From an uncultured Eubacteriales bacterium (GTDB lineage: Bacteria > Bacillota > Clostridia > Lachnospirales > Lachnospiraceae): DNA of 10,746 nucleotides. Location: assembly GCA_900321145.1 (NCBI GenBank), contig ONVB01000029.1:1-10746 (forward strand), in the 5' to 3' direction. Position 1 is the stretch's first letter. Each line of letters opens with the position of its first letter. Shown in pieces: positions 1-6,465 of this stretch. The notes below the pieces were generated by a model. The model saw nothing but the letters and a program-made list of their open reading frames with translations, was not told the origin of the DNA and ran no database searches. Made by a program: the position numbers and the translations under genes.

Positions 1-2
1 AT

Positions 3-65
3 AATCCAGGTGGGGATATAGATTTGAGCAAAGAAGATCTTACCATTGATGGAATTGAATTGTAA
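3..65 (+). CDS. C-terminal tail of an unidentified gene cut by the window edge
   Basis: An open frame enters from the left edge and runs 20 codons to a TAA at 63-65. The readable residues are rich in Asp, Glu and Leu and end in DGIEL. The other two plus-strand frames stop almost at once, so this is the only frame that could be a gene end here. The fragment is too short to assign to a family. It lies about 110 bases upstream of the DUF4417-type gene on the same strand and may share its mobile-element context, but that is inferred from position alone. Confidence 0.4.
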   Translation, partial: NPGGDIDLSKEDLTIDGIEL

Positions 66-73
66 AATGACTT

Positions 74-123
74 ATCGGATGTATGCACCCGTTTATTCGC
101 ATGAACTCTGTGTCGCATCCGAT
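74..123. repeat. Inverted repeat upstream of the DUF4417-type gene
   Basis: ATCGGATG (74-81) and its exact complement CATCCGAT (116-123) flank a 34-base spacer. The spacer and right arm also hold a direct repeat TCGCAT (97-102 and 114-119). The dyad lies between the end of the partial gene and the ribosome site of the next gene. It could be a protein-binding dyad or a loose RNA stem. There is no T-run after it, so it is not a normal intrinsic terminator. Confidence 0.35.
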
Positions 124-170
124 TTAGTAACTATTCATTTGTTCTAGTGCAATATTGGAACATATATTCT

Positions 171-177
171 AAGGAGG
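171..177 (+). promoter_or_regulatory. Shine-Dalgarno site fixing the DUF4417-type start
   Basis: AAGGAGG, five bases before ATG 183. It supports the ATG start over the upstream in-frame GTG at 147. Another ATG at 178 abuts the site directly, in a different frame, and is too close to use it. Confidence 0.65.
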
Positions 178-182
178 ATGTT

Positions 183-845
183 ATGGCGATTATTAACAAT
201 GCCCGAAAAGGGTGCAAGGATGTATTTAACGCTTTTTTGGTATCAACAGCTAAATATGCAGGATTATTCGAAATCCCGTGTATTAAACCATGTAATGAGG
301 TGCCAGGGCGAATTATACTTTTTTCAAAGGCTATTTCCAGTAAGGATTATGAACAGTGGGTACATTTCTATGAGGATGATTATTTATTTGAGCGATTATG
401 GAATAACCCAAGAAAATATATCTCAATTCTGAAAAAATATCAGGGAGTTATCTTGCCGGATTTCAGTCTTTATAGAGATATGCCATTGGTTATGCAACTT
501 TGGAATATATATAGAAGCAGAGCCATTGGTCATTGGTTACAGGCAAATGGAGTAAAGGTTATTCCCAACATAAGATTCGGAGACCAGCGTACATATCATA
601 TATGTTGCATCGGTATCGAGAAACATAGTATTATTTCTATCGGAAGTCATGGAAACTTAAAGAACAAACAAGATAGAGAAATCTTTCTTAAGGGTGTTGA
701 TAAAATAGTAAAAACGCTTGAGCCGCGAGTAATAATCATATATGGCGCGGCACCGGATAAATATTTTAATCAGTATAAAGAAGCAGGAATTAGAATTATT
801 CAATTTGATAGTAGCTTTGCCATTTCGCGTCAGGTGGTGGTGTAA
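183..845 (+). CDS. DUF4417 domain-containing protein
   Basis: A 220-residue protein of unknown biochemical role resembling the DUF4417 family, which is frequent on phages, plasmids and integrated elements of Firmicutes. Recognisable features are an N-terminal IPxIKPC-like stretch, the core segment LPDFSLYRDMP near residues 91-101 followed by a WNIYRSR segment, then VKVIPNIRFGD, and a serine/glycine-rich SIGSHG near residue 160. The reading frame extends upstream to a GTG at 147. I prefer ATG 183 because a full AAGGAGG at 171-177 sits five bases ahead of it; the GTG start would place that Shine-Dalgarno sequence inside the gene. The gene is clearly more AT-rich than everything right of 1230, which suggests acquisition by transfer. 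Its stop overlaps the next short frame in TAATG. The family call rests on remembered motifs. Confidence 0.75.
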   Translation: MAIINNARKGCKDVFNAFLVSTAKYAGLFEIPCIKPCNEVPGRIILFSKAISSKDYEQWVHFYEDDYLFERLWNNPRKYISILKKYQGVILPDFSLYRDMPLVMQLWNIYRSRAIGHWLQANGVKVIPNIRFGDQRTYHICCIGIEKHSIISIGSHGNLKNKQDREIFLKGVDKIVKTLEPRVIIIYGAAPDKYFNQYKEAGIRIIQFDSSFAISRQVVV

Positions 846-988
846 TGAATGAAAGTTATCATGGCATACATGGAGTAATCACAGGAAGTTGCAGGGGCGG
901 GTTGTTCCTTGTGGGATTTAATTTCTTACATCGAAGGGAAGAACTTGGTATGGATCATATAAATGGTCAAGTTCCCCAATGCATGTGA
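845..988 (+). pseudogene. Short 47-codon frame overlapping the DUF4417-type stop, possibly a gene remnant
   Basis: An ATG at 845 overlaps the preceding TAA as TAATG, a typical translational-coupling arrangement. The frame runs 47 codons to TGA 986-988. Its first part (GVITGSCRGGLFLV) looks like the start of the small beta-strand-rich proteins I recall lying after DUF4417 genes on phage-like elements. The rest does not continue that pattern. A second short frame (963-1046, 27 codons, starting MVKFPNACDKYN) begins in another register within it. Together they look like one small gene broken by frameshift or deletion, but the 47-codon peptide could also be genuine. No function is assigned. Confidence 0.3.
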
Positions 989-1093
989 CAAATATAATAT
1001 TGCTTATACCATAGAATGCGCTGACAACGCATTACATGCAGAGTGAGGATTGAGCAAATATAACCATATTTTTAATCACTAATCAATAAGCGT

Positions 1094-1143
1094 GGGGCTG
1101 TCGCTTTAGATGATTAAATCATCTAAAGCGACAGCCCCTTTTT
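1094..1143 (+). terminator. Strong intrinsic terminator with a 21-bp perfect stem
   Basis: The arms at 1094-1114 and 1118-1138 are exact complements with a TAA loop. The stem base is GGGGCTGTCGC/GCGACAGCCCC and is followed by five T residues (1139-1143). No T-run exists on the opposite side, so it works mainly on plus-strand transcripts. It closes the AT-rich segment with the DUF4417-type gene and separates it from the minus-strand operon ending at 1227. The stretch 989-1093 ahead of it contains no other gene I can support. Confidence 0.9.
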
Positions 1144-1169
1144 ATTCGCCCCCCCGCATAATGTAATCT

Positions 1170-1216
1170 GTCACTTCGTGACGCGCGGGTTGCGCGGCGA
1201 GTAGGTTCCCTACTCG
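1170..1216. repeat. Cluster of three small adjacent hairpins after the BMP-like gene
   Basis: Three stems lie end to end in the short gap between the terminator and the stop of the minus-strand operon: GTCAC/GTGAC (1170-1182), CGCGC/GCGCG (1182-1196) and CGAGTAGG/CCTACTCG (1198-1205/1209-1216). The last is the first structure met by minus-strand transcripts leaving the BMP-like gene and could protect or end that mRNA. It lacks a T-run on that strand. The high GC and stacked hairpins resemble a dispersed intergenic repeat. Confidence 0.45.
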
Positions 1217-1226
1217 ATTATATGCT

Positions 1227-2423
1227 TTATTCCACTACCGTGACTATATCCGAAAGAATATAGTGGAAGGTGGGATATGAAGTATTCTTGTTTTCCGTAT
1301 AGCCGTTCTTCAGGTCTATCGTGTCTGACGGGTCGTCGGGATTGACACCGGTATAGTCGCCCTTGAAGACGAAGCTTACATTTCCGCGTTTGAACTGTTC
1401 TATGGCTTTATCCATGGCTTCCTGAGTTCCCGGAGCCGCAACCTGCAGATTAAGGTCGTCCATGGCTACCCATCCGTCCTCGAAGCCTGCCGAAGCGTCC
1501 GAGCCGTGAACCGTACCTGAGATAACGGACTCGATCCTTCGGTTGGACATAACCGCTTCGACTGCGGAGAGTATATAAGGTTCCCAGCATAGCCTTGCAG
1601 TGACTAAGGAGGAGCCGGGGGCAACCTCGAACATACTCTGGTTTAAGCCTACGTAGTATACCGGTACGCCCTTTGAGGAAGCCTCCTCGCAGGCAACGGC
1701 TGAAGCAATGGTGTCGGTATGGTGCGAGATGATCACGCAGCCGTCGTCTATCATTTTTTTGACATAGCTTTTTTCCAGTGCATAATTGCTCCAGGTTCCC
1801 GTGTAGCTTACACGTATCACTGCCTGCGGGACGACGGAGCGCACACCTAAGATAAATGCGGTGTAGCCCGAAATAACCTCGGAGGTGGGAAATGCGGCTA
1901 CGAAGCCGACAATGGCCTGATCCTCTTTTATTATTCCATCGGATATGAGCTGTTCGATCTTCATGCCTGCGGCTATCCCGCTCACATATCGTCCCTGATA
2001 GGCTTCACCCTTAAACGAATGATAATTCTCGGGTACGGTCTGGTCGCTCATATCCATGTAGGAAGTCTGACAGAACTGGATATCCGGATACTCCGGAGCA
2101 AGCTTTCTGATCAGCTCACTGTAGCCGTTGAAGAAGATGATATCGCATCCCTTGTCTGCCATCTCGCGCAAGGGTTCCTCCATATCCTCGTCGAGGACAT
2201 TGCTGCTGGTGAAGATCTCGACCTGTTCACCGTATTTCTTTTCCACAGCATCCTTGGCAAGCGAGAAGTTGTAGGTATAGGCGGTGCTTTCGTCGTTGTC
2301 GTAGACGAAGCCCACCTTTATGTGCTCCTTTCTGCCGGACAGGTTCATAAGCTTAAACAGACCGACAAAGGCGGCAAGTATGACCAGGCAGGAGAGTGCG
2401 GTTGTTATGTATACTCGTTTCAT
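1227..2423 (-). CDS. BMP family (PnrA-like) substrate-binding protein, membrane-anchored
   Basis: A 398-residue extracytoplasmic binding protein of the Basic Membrane Protein/PnrA family, whose known members bind nucleosides or related compounds for ABC importers. Family-like segments are KVGFVYD (36-42), YQGRYVSGIAAG (142-153), GFVAAFPTSEVISGY (173-187), YTGTW (207-211) and ISHHTDT (232-238), in the usual order of a two-lobed periplasmic-binding fold. Residues 5-26 are hydrophobic and have no lipobox cysteine at a lipoprotein cleavage position, so an uncleaved N-terminal anchor is likely rather than the lipid anchor common in this family. The start overlaps the HD-GYP stop in ATGA, with GGAG (2431-2434) seven bases ahead, so translation is probably coupled. 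No ABC permease or ATPase gene is in the window. The protein may therefore feed ligand information to its operon partner instead of a transporter. The ligand is unknown. Confidence 0.85.
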   Translation of the reverse strand: MKRVYITTALSCLVILAAFVGLFKLMNLSGRKEHIKVGFVYDNDESTAYTYNFSLAKDAVEKKYGEQVEIFTSSNVLDEDMEEPLREMADKGCDIIFFNGYSELIRKLAPEYPDIQFCQTSYMDMSDQTVPENYHSFKGEAYQGRYVSGIAAGMKIEQLISDGIIKEDQAIVGFVAAFPTSEVISGYTAFILGVRSVVPQAVIRVSYTGTWSNYALEKSYVKKMIDDGCVIISHHTDTIASAVACEEASSKGVPVYYVGLNQSMFEVAPGSSLVTARLCWEPYILSAVEAVMSNRRIESVISGTVHGSDASAGFEDGWVAMDDLNLQVAAPGTQEAMDKAIEQFKRGNVSFVFKGDYTGVNPDDPSDTIDLKNGYTENKNTSYPTFHYILSDIVTVVE

Positions 2424-5400
2424 TTTTCTTCTCCTTTCCCCGGCTTTTCGGTTGTTTTATCCGAATCATCATCGAGCAGTTTGTTGCTCTCGTTGTTATC
2501 CGTTTTATCGTTCTTAAGCTCGGCTTCCTGGATCTTCCTGTCCTCCTCCACGCGTCGCGTAAGCTCAGCCTGAGCCTCGGGATCGGCCGATTTTATCTCT
2601 GCACGCTTCTGTGCGTAAATCTGCTCTAAGTTGATGATATTCTTGTCTACAAGCCTGAGAAATGCATCGAGCACATCCGGATCGAACTGTGTGCCTCGTC
2701 CGCGTTTCATCTCGGTCATGACATAGTCCGTGTCCATATGATTGCGGTAGACACGGTTTGAGGTCATGGCGTCAAATGCATCGGCTACGGCGATGATGCG
2801 ACCGTAGAGCGGTATCTCTTCACCTTTTAATCCGTCGGGATATCCACGCCCGTCATAGCGCTCGTGATGATACTTGGTTCCGAGCTCTACATTTTCTATG
2901 AGGGTAAAATCCTTAAGGATCTCCGCACCGCGTATAACATGAGATTTCATTTTGGCGAATTCCTCGTCGGTCAGTCTGCCTACCTTGTTCAATACGCTGT
3001 CGGGAACGGCTATCTTTCCTATGTCATGCAGCTGGGCGGCCTTTTTCAGGTTCGAGATCTCCTTGTTTCGTTTCCACCAGGAAAAGCAGTTCATTTCCTG
3101 TGCGATAAGGGCTGAGTACTCGGCAACACGCATGGAGTGCTGATGAGTTCGGACATCCTTGGCATCGACCGCATTTGCGATAGCCATAACGGTCTCGTTG
3201 GCCATATTCAGTTTGATCTGCTGCTGGTTTAAATACCTCTGTACAACCATCCAGGTAAACCAGATGAGGAAGAGGGAGAGAAGCAGTATCATGTAGATCT
3301 TAAAGCCTGTCTGCTCGTAGATCTCACCTTCTTTTATCAGGTCGAACTTTCTCTCCTCAAGTACGCTGTTGCCTGCGCTGTCGAATATGGCAAGATGGAA
3401 GGTGTATTTGCCTGCGGGCAGATTGACATAGATTATATTGTTCAGGTTGTTCTGCGGGACTATGGTCCACTGGGTGTCATAGCCGTCTAAGATATATCCC
3501 ACGTTCGGCTCCTGAATAGTGTAGTTTAATATCTCGGGAGAAAGCTCTATACGGTTAACGCCCTGGCCTACGGTGATCTCTCCGGTGCGTGCAGGCGGCT
3601 GAAGGACTCCGTCAAGCTTGACGGAGGCAAGCTGCATCCTGTAGGAGCGCACATCACTGTTATACTTGTCAACGTCTATGATATATACGCCCGTATCGCA
3701 GGGCAGGAAAAGCTCGTCGCTTCCGTTGAAGTAGTTCCAGGAATTGGCTGTCAGCGAGGTACCGAGTCCTCTTCGCGCATCCAAAAGCTCCCAGACTATT
3801 TCGCTTCCGGCCACAAGGTCGTCGCGCTCCACGACGTAGATCCCGGCGCTTGACATAACGAAGAGTGTATCCTCGTCCTTAACCCAGATATCGTAGTTAT
3901 TATAATACGGAAATTTATCAAGCTCTCGTATGGTGCCGCCGGGCTCTAAGTAGCACAGGCTGTTGCTTGTGACTATGAATACTCCCTCAGACTTGGGATC
4001 CTTTATCGTTCGAAGGATAACCTCGCTGCTTAATCCGTCTTCCCTTGTAAGAATGTCTGAAACATATCCGTTTTTAATGACCGCAAGACCGTCACCGTCG
4101 GTTCCGGCAAGTATGGTGCCGTCGCTTTGTTCGGTCACGGTAAGTATCATGGAGTTGATCATTCCTTCTTCGTTGCTTATGGTACGGGTTATCTTGTGAT
4201 CCTTGATAAAGCTTATACCGGTATCGCCGGCAGCCAGTATCGAGCCGTCCGAAAGCCCGGTGACTATTCTTGCACGGTTTCCGAAGCTTCCGTTATCGGC
4301 ATTGTAGCTCCACGACTTGCCGTCTTTAGCGTATTCGATAAGGCCGTTGCCGTAGGTGCATACCCACAGATGGTCCGAGCTGTCTACATACATACAGCGG
4401 ATACGCTTTCCCGAAAGCTCGCTTGTAAGCTCATTGGTTATACGGTTATGACATGCCTTGTCTACCACATCAAGTCCCTTGTCGGTACCGATATAGTAGC
4501 AGTCCTGCCATGCGACTATGGCATTTACCACGCGTCTCTCCATGCCGATAGAGCCGTAGACATCTTTGAAGGGTGACTTGGCCAGCCTTAAAAGGCCGAG
4601 TCTCGAAGAGGTGAACCAGAGGTTGCCCTGGTAGTCGTAAAGCATATTGTCGATGGAGTTGTTGAAATCATTTGTGTTAAGCTTATGATAGCCGTTTGTG
4701 TCTATATAGGATACACCGCTGTCGGTGGAGATGAAGAGTGTACCGTCGTCGAGATAGTTAAGGTTGTTTATGCTGCTTACGCCCTCGCAGGTGATGGTAT
4801 TTAACAGCTTGAAGCTCTCGTCGGATATATCATAGCAGTATATGTGGTTCGTGGTCGAACCTACCATCAGCTTGCCGTCGGGAGCAAATGCGCAGCACTT
4901 GAATATCTCCTGATCGTCATTTGAGGAGAGAGTGCTCCTGATGTTTCCTTCCTTCATCAGATAGAGCCTTCCGCCTGAAGCAACAGCCGCGACGTGCCCT
5001 GAGTTGTCAGCCGTTATACTGTCCGCATAGTTTACATCCGGCAGGGTATTTGCAACCTTAAGGCCGTTATTCATCATAAGTATCTGCAGGCTGCTGGTGG
5101 TTCCCACGTAGTAATATCCGTCGGTGGCATGGATTATGCTGCGCACGGAATTCGACGGAAGACCGCTTGACTGATCGAGTACATTTACCACCTTCTCGCG
5201 GATAACTATGGAAAGACCGTTGTCGTTTGTACCGATCCAGAGACGGCCCTCCTCATCCACATAGAGGCAGTTTACGTTTTTGACGGATTCGTAGCTGTCT
5301 ATCCAGCGGAATTCATTTCCGTTATAGCGGTAAAGGCCTGCGTAGGTGCCTATCCACAGCACGCCGTCATTGGTCTGGGCTATGTCATTTGCCTCACCGC

Positions 5401-6118
5401 AGGGAAGACCGTTGTTGCTGCTGTATACACTCTGGACGAAATCGTTGTAGTCCGTGGTCTCGGTTTCGGTATCTGACTTAGCCTTAGCTGTGGTCGTAAA
5501 TGACATGGAAAATGCGATGCACATAAGTATTACGGCAGCTGCGGAGCCTTTTTTAGAGGAACTCTCAACCGCGTCGTTGACCTTAAGCCTGCGGATGAGA
5601 ACGATGATGTATATAGTGAAAATGGTAAGCATTTTATCGACAAATTCGATAGCAAGCTGACCTAAGATATAGCAAAGGAACGGAGTAAGTCCCTTGTCGA
5701 CAAGATAATCGATGATGCCGTCGCCCCATTTGTTGCCGGTATAACCGCCTGCAAGCATAAGGTTAAGAGGAACGGATACGATCAAGGCGGCGAACATGGT
5801 CATGGAGGCTGCCTTCATAAAGCCAAACAGCTGATCAAACCATTTTTTGTGTGTAGCAACGCCTATGATGATACCGAGCGCGATGCTCGTGATGGAGTAT
5901 GCGGCAGAAAAGTGGTTGATCGCGCTGTAGGCCAGGTTGCCTGTCAGGCCGACCATGGCACCGCACACCGGACCGCCGACATATGCGCACAGCGCGGTCC
6001 CGAAGGAATCTCCCCACAGCGGAAGCTCGAAGTCGACACATATCAGCTTTCCAAACACATTCAGGCATACACACAATACGGTAAACAGAATAATCTTCCA
6101 GGTTTTCCATGTTTTCAT
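2420..6118 (-). CDS. ECF-S-like / double beta-propeller / Y_Y_Y / HD-GYP c-di-GMP phosphodiesterase
   Basis: A 1232-residue membrane sensor predicted to hydrolyse cyclic di-GMP. Residues 1-180 are hydrophobic with several membrane segments and an LPLWGDSFGT...GP..GA..G pattern like ECF transporter S components. A further helix covers about 191-210. Residues about 240-820 hold 14 propeller-type repeats (LWIGT, LWFTS and relatives), enough for two seven-bladed domains. A Y_Y_Y domain follows at about 865-915 (YILDGYDTQW, LPAGKYTF). A membrane helix lies at about 939-960. The HD-GYP domain spans about 979-1150, with LHDIGKIAVPDS near 1031 and HHERYDGRGYPDGL near 1083, so catalytic motifs look intact. 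The tail is highly charged. The frame opens at 6181, but GGAGG (6127-6131) lies eight bases from ATG 6118 and two from ATG 6124, so 6118 is preferred. It leads an operon with the BMP-like gene. Confidence 0.9.
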   Translation of the reverse strand: MKTWKTWKIILFTVLCVCLNVFGKLICVDFELPLWGDSFGTALCAYVGGPVCGAMVGLTGNLAYSAINHFSAAYSITSIALGIIIGVATHKKWFDQLFGFMKAASMTMFAALIVSVPLNLMLAGGYTGNKWGDGIIDYLVDKGLTPFLCYILGQLAIEFVDKMLTIFTIYIIVLIRRLKVNDAVESSSKKGSAAAVILMCIAFSMSFTTTAKAKSDTETETTDYNDFVQSVYSSNNGLPCGEANDIAQTNDGVLWIGTYAGLYRYNGNEFRWIDSYESVKNVNCLYVDEEGRLWIGTNDNGLSIVIREKVVNVLDQSSGLPSNSVRSIIHATDGYYYVGTTSSLQILMMNNGLKVANTLPDVNYADSITADNSGHVAAVASGGRLYLMKEGNIRSTLSSNDDQEIFKCCAFAPDGKLMVGSTTNHIYCYDISDESFKLLNTITCEGVSSINNLNYLDDGTLFISTDSGVSYIDTNGYHKLNTNDFNNSIDNMLYDYQGNLWFTSSRLGLLRLAKSPFKDVYGSIGMERRVVNAIVAWQDCYYIGTDKGLDVVDKACHNRITNELTSELSGKRIRCMYVDSSDHLWVCTYGNGLIEYAKDGKSWSYNADNGSFGNRARIVTGLSDGSILAAGDTGISFIKDHKITRTISNEEGMINSMILTVTEQSDGTILAGTDGDGLAVIKNGYVSDILTREDGLSSEVILRTIKDPKSEGVFIVTSNSLCYLEPGGTIRELDKFPYYNNYDIWVKDEDTLFVMSSAGIYVVERDDLVAGSEIVWELLDARRGLGTSLTANSWNYFNGSDELFLPCDTGVYIIDVDKYNSDVRSYRMQLASVKLDGVLQPPARTGEITVGQGVNRIELSPEILNYTIQEPNVGYILDGYDTQWTIVPQNNLNNIIYVNLPAGKYTFHLAIFDSAGNSVLEERKFDLIKEGEIYEQTGFKIYMILLLSLFLIWFTWMVVQRYLNQQQIKLNMANETVMAIANAVDAKDVRTHQHSMRVAEYSALIAQEMNCFSWWKRNKEISNLKKAAQLHDIGKIAVPDSVLNKVGRLTDEEFAKMKSHVIRGAEILKDFTLIENVELGTKYHHERYDGRGYPDGLKGEEIPLYGRIIAVADAFDAMTSNRVYRNHMDTDYVMTEMKRGRGTQFDPDVLDAFLRLVDKNIINLEQIYAQKRAEIKSADPEAQAELTRRVEEDRKIQEAELKNDKTDNNESNKLLDDDSDKTTEKPGKGEEK

Positions 6119-6126
6119 CGTCATAT

Positions 6127-6147
6127 CCTCCGAAGCGGGGTTCTTCG
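6127..6147 (-). promoter_or_regulatory. Ribosome site and adjoining hairpin that decide the HD-GYP start
   Basis: Read on the minus strand, GGAGG (6131 to 6127) stands eight bases before ATG 6118. Directly upstream a small stem CGAAG/CTTCG (6143-6147 with 6131-6135) has a seven-base loop and includes the first G of the ribosome site. The overlap could tune translation slightly, but the stem is short. Confidence 0.5.
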
Positions 6148-6179
6148 ATCCTTTCAGAAGACAGACGGCAGAGTCACAC

Positions 6180-6208
6180 AAGCAGCAGTGACGCGAAAAG
6201 CAGCAGTG
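6180..6208. repeat. Direct repeat of 11 bases in the HD-GYP leader
   Basis: AAGCAGCAGTG occurs at 6180-6190 and again at 6198-6208, separated by seven bases. Both copies lie within the predicted leader of the minus-strand operon, and the second runs into the dispersed-repeat-like sequence at 6207-6232. No function is evident. Confidence 0.5.
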
Positions 6209-6232
6209 TCATTCTGAGCGAAGCGAAGAATC
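6207..6232. repeat. Dispersed-repeat-like intergenic motif
   Basis: A 26-base sequence starting TGTCATTCTGAGCG and ending AAGCGAAGAATC, with imperfect ATTCT/AGAAT ends that can pair. I recall this kind of motif as a recurrent intergenic repeat in many bacterial genomes, but cannot confirm copy number from one copy here. It lies in the untranslated leader of the HD-GYP gene. An 11-base core (TTCTGAGCGAA) recurs inside the fold-back element at 10478-10488. Confidence 0.4.
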
Positions 6233-6286
6233 TTATTATTTTATAATAAAGTATATTATTTAACTGTTCATCGAACAATCAGAGTC

Positions 6287-6315
6287 ATTATAGCAAAATA
6301 CATTTGCAATGTAAA
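6287..6315 (-). promoter_or_regulatory. Sigma-A-type promoter of the HD-GYP/BMP operon
   Basis: On the minus strand, TTTACA (6315 to 6310; five of six consensus bases) is followed after exactly 17 bases by a perfect TATAAT (6292 to 6287). Transcription would begin near 6280, leaving a leader of about 160 bases before ATG 6118. I looked in that leader for a c-di-GMP riboswitch and saw no recognisable conserved core. Confidence 0.75.
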
Positions 6316-6388
6316 ATAGATTTCTTACATATAAATAAGCAGATTAGCCTTATTGTAACTGCAGGCTGAAAATAAGATCAAATATCTG

Positions 6389-6420
6389 TTTATCGTCAGC
6401 AGAAAAAATGATATAATGAT
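6389..6420 (+). promoter_or_regulatory. Extended -10 promoter of the ChW-repeat gene
   Basis: TGATATAAT (6409-6417) gives a perfect TATAAT at 6412-6417 with an upstream TGn extension. A weak -35 (TTTATC, 6389-6394) lies 17 bases ahead, and the extended -10 would compensate. The expected start is near 6424, giving a leader of about 40 bases. The -10 is also the left arm of the 9-bp inverted repeat at 6412-6447. Confidence 0.65.
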
Positions 6421-6447
6421 ACAGGTTTTGAAAACGGAATCATTATA
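6412..6447. promoter_or_regulatory. Inverted repeat overlapping the -10 box of the ChW-repeat gene
   Basis: TATAATGAT (6412-6420) and its exact complement ATCATTATA (6439-6447) are separated by 18 bases, with an inner near-palindrome GTTTT/AAAAC at 6425-6435. The left arm contains the -10, so this is more likely a DNA-level site than an RNA hairpin. Read on the minus strand, the right arm gives TGGTATAAT, a second extended -10 with TTCATA (6470 to 6465) 17 bases upstream. The site may therefore be an operator or a pair of face-to-face promoters. Confidence 0.4.
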
Positions 6448-6465
6448 CCAAGGAGGAGTAAAAAT

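Noticed and set aside
2019..2573. Plus-strand open frame of 184 codons across the end of the HD-GYP gene and the BMP-like gene
   Set aside because: It lies opposite two well-supported genes, lacks a ribosome site, and its translation is low-complexity serine/leucine sequence from the complement of the charged tail.
4127..4576. Plus-strand open frame of 149 codons within the propeller-coding region
   Set aside because: It is antisense to repeats with clear propeller motifs, so it is best explained as a shadow of the repetitive coding sequence.
6119..6286. c-di-GMP riboswitch in the leader of the HD-GYP gene
   Set aside because: The leader is long enough and the gene makes it tempting, but I could not see the conserved aptamer core on the minus strand.
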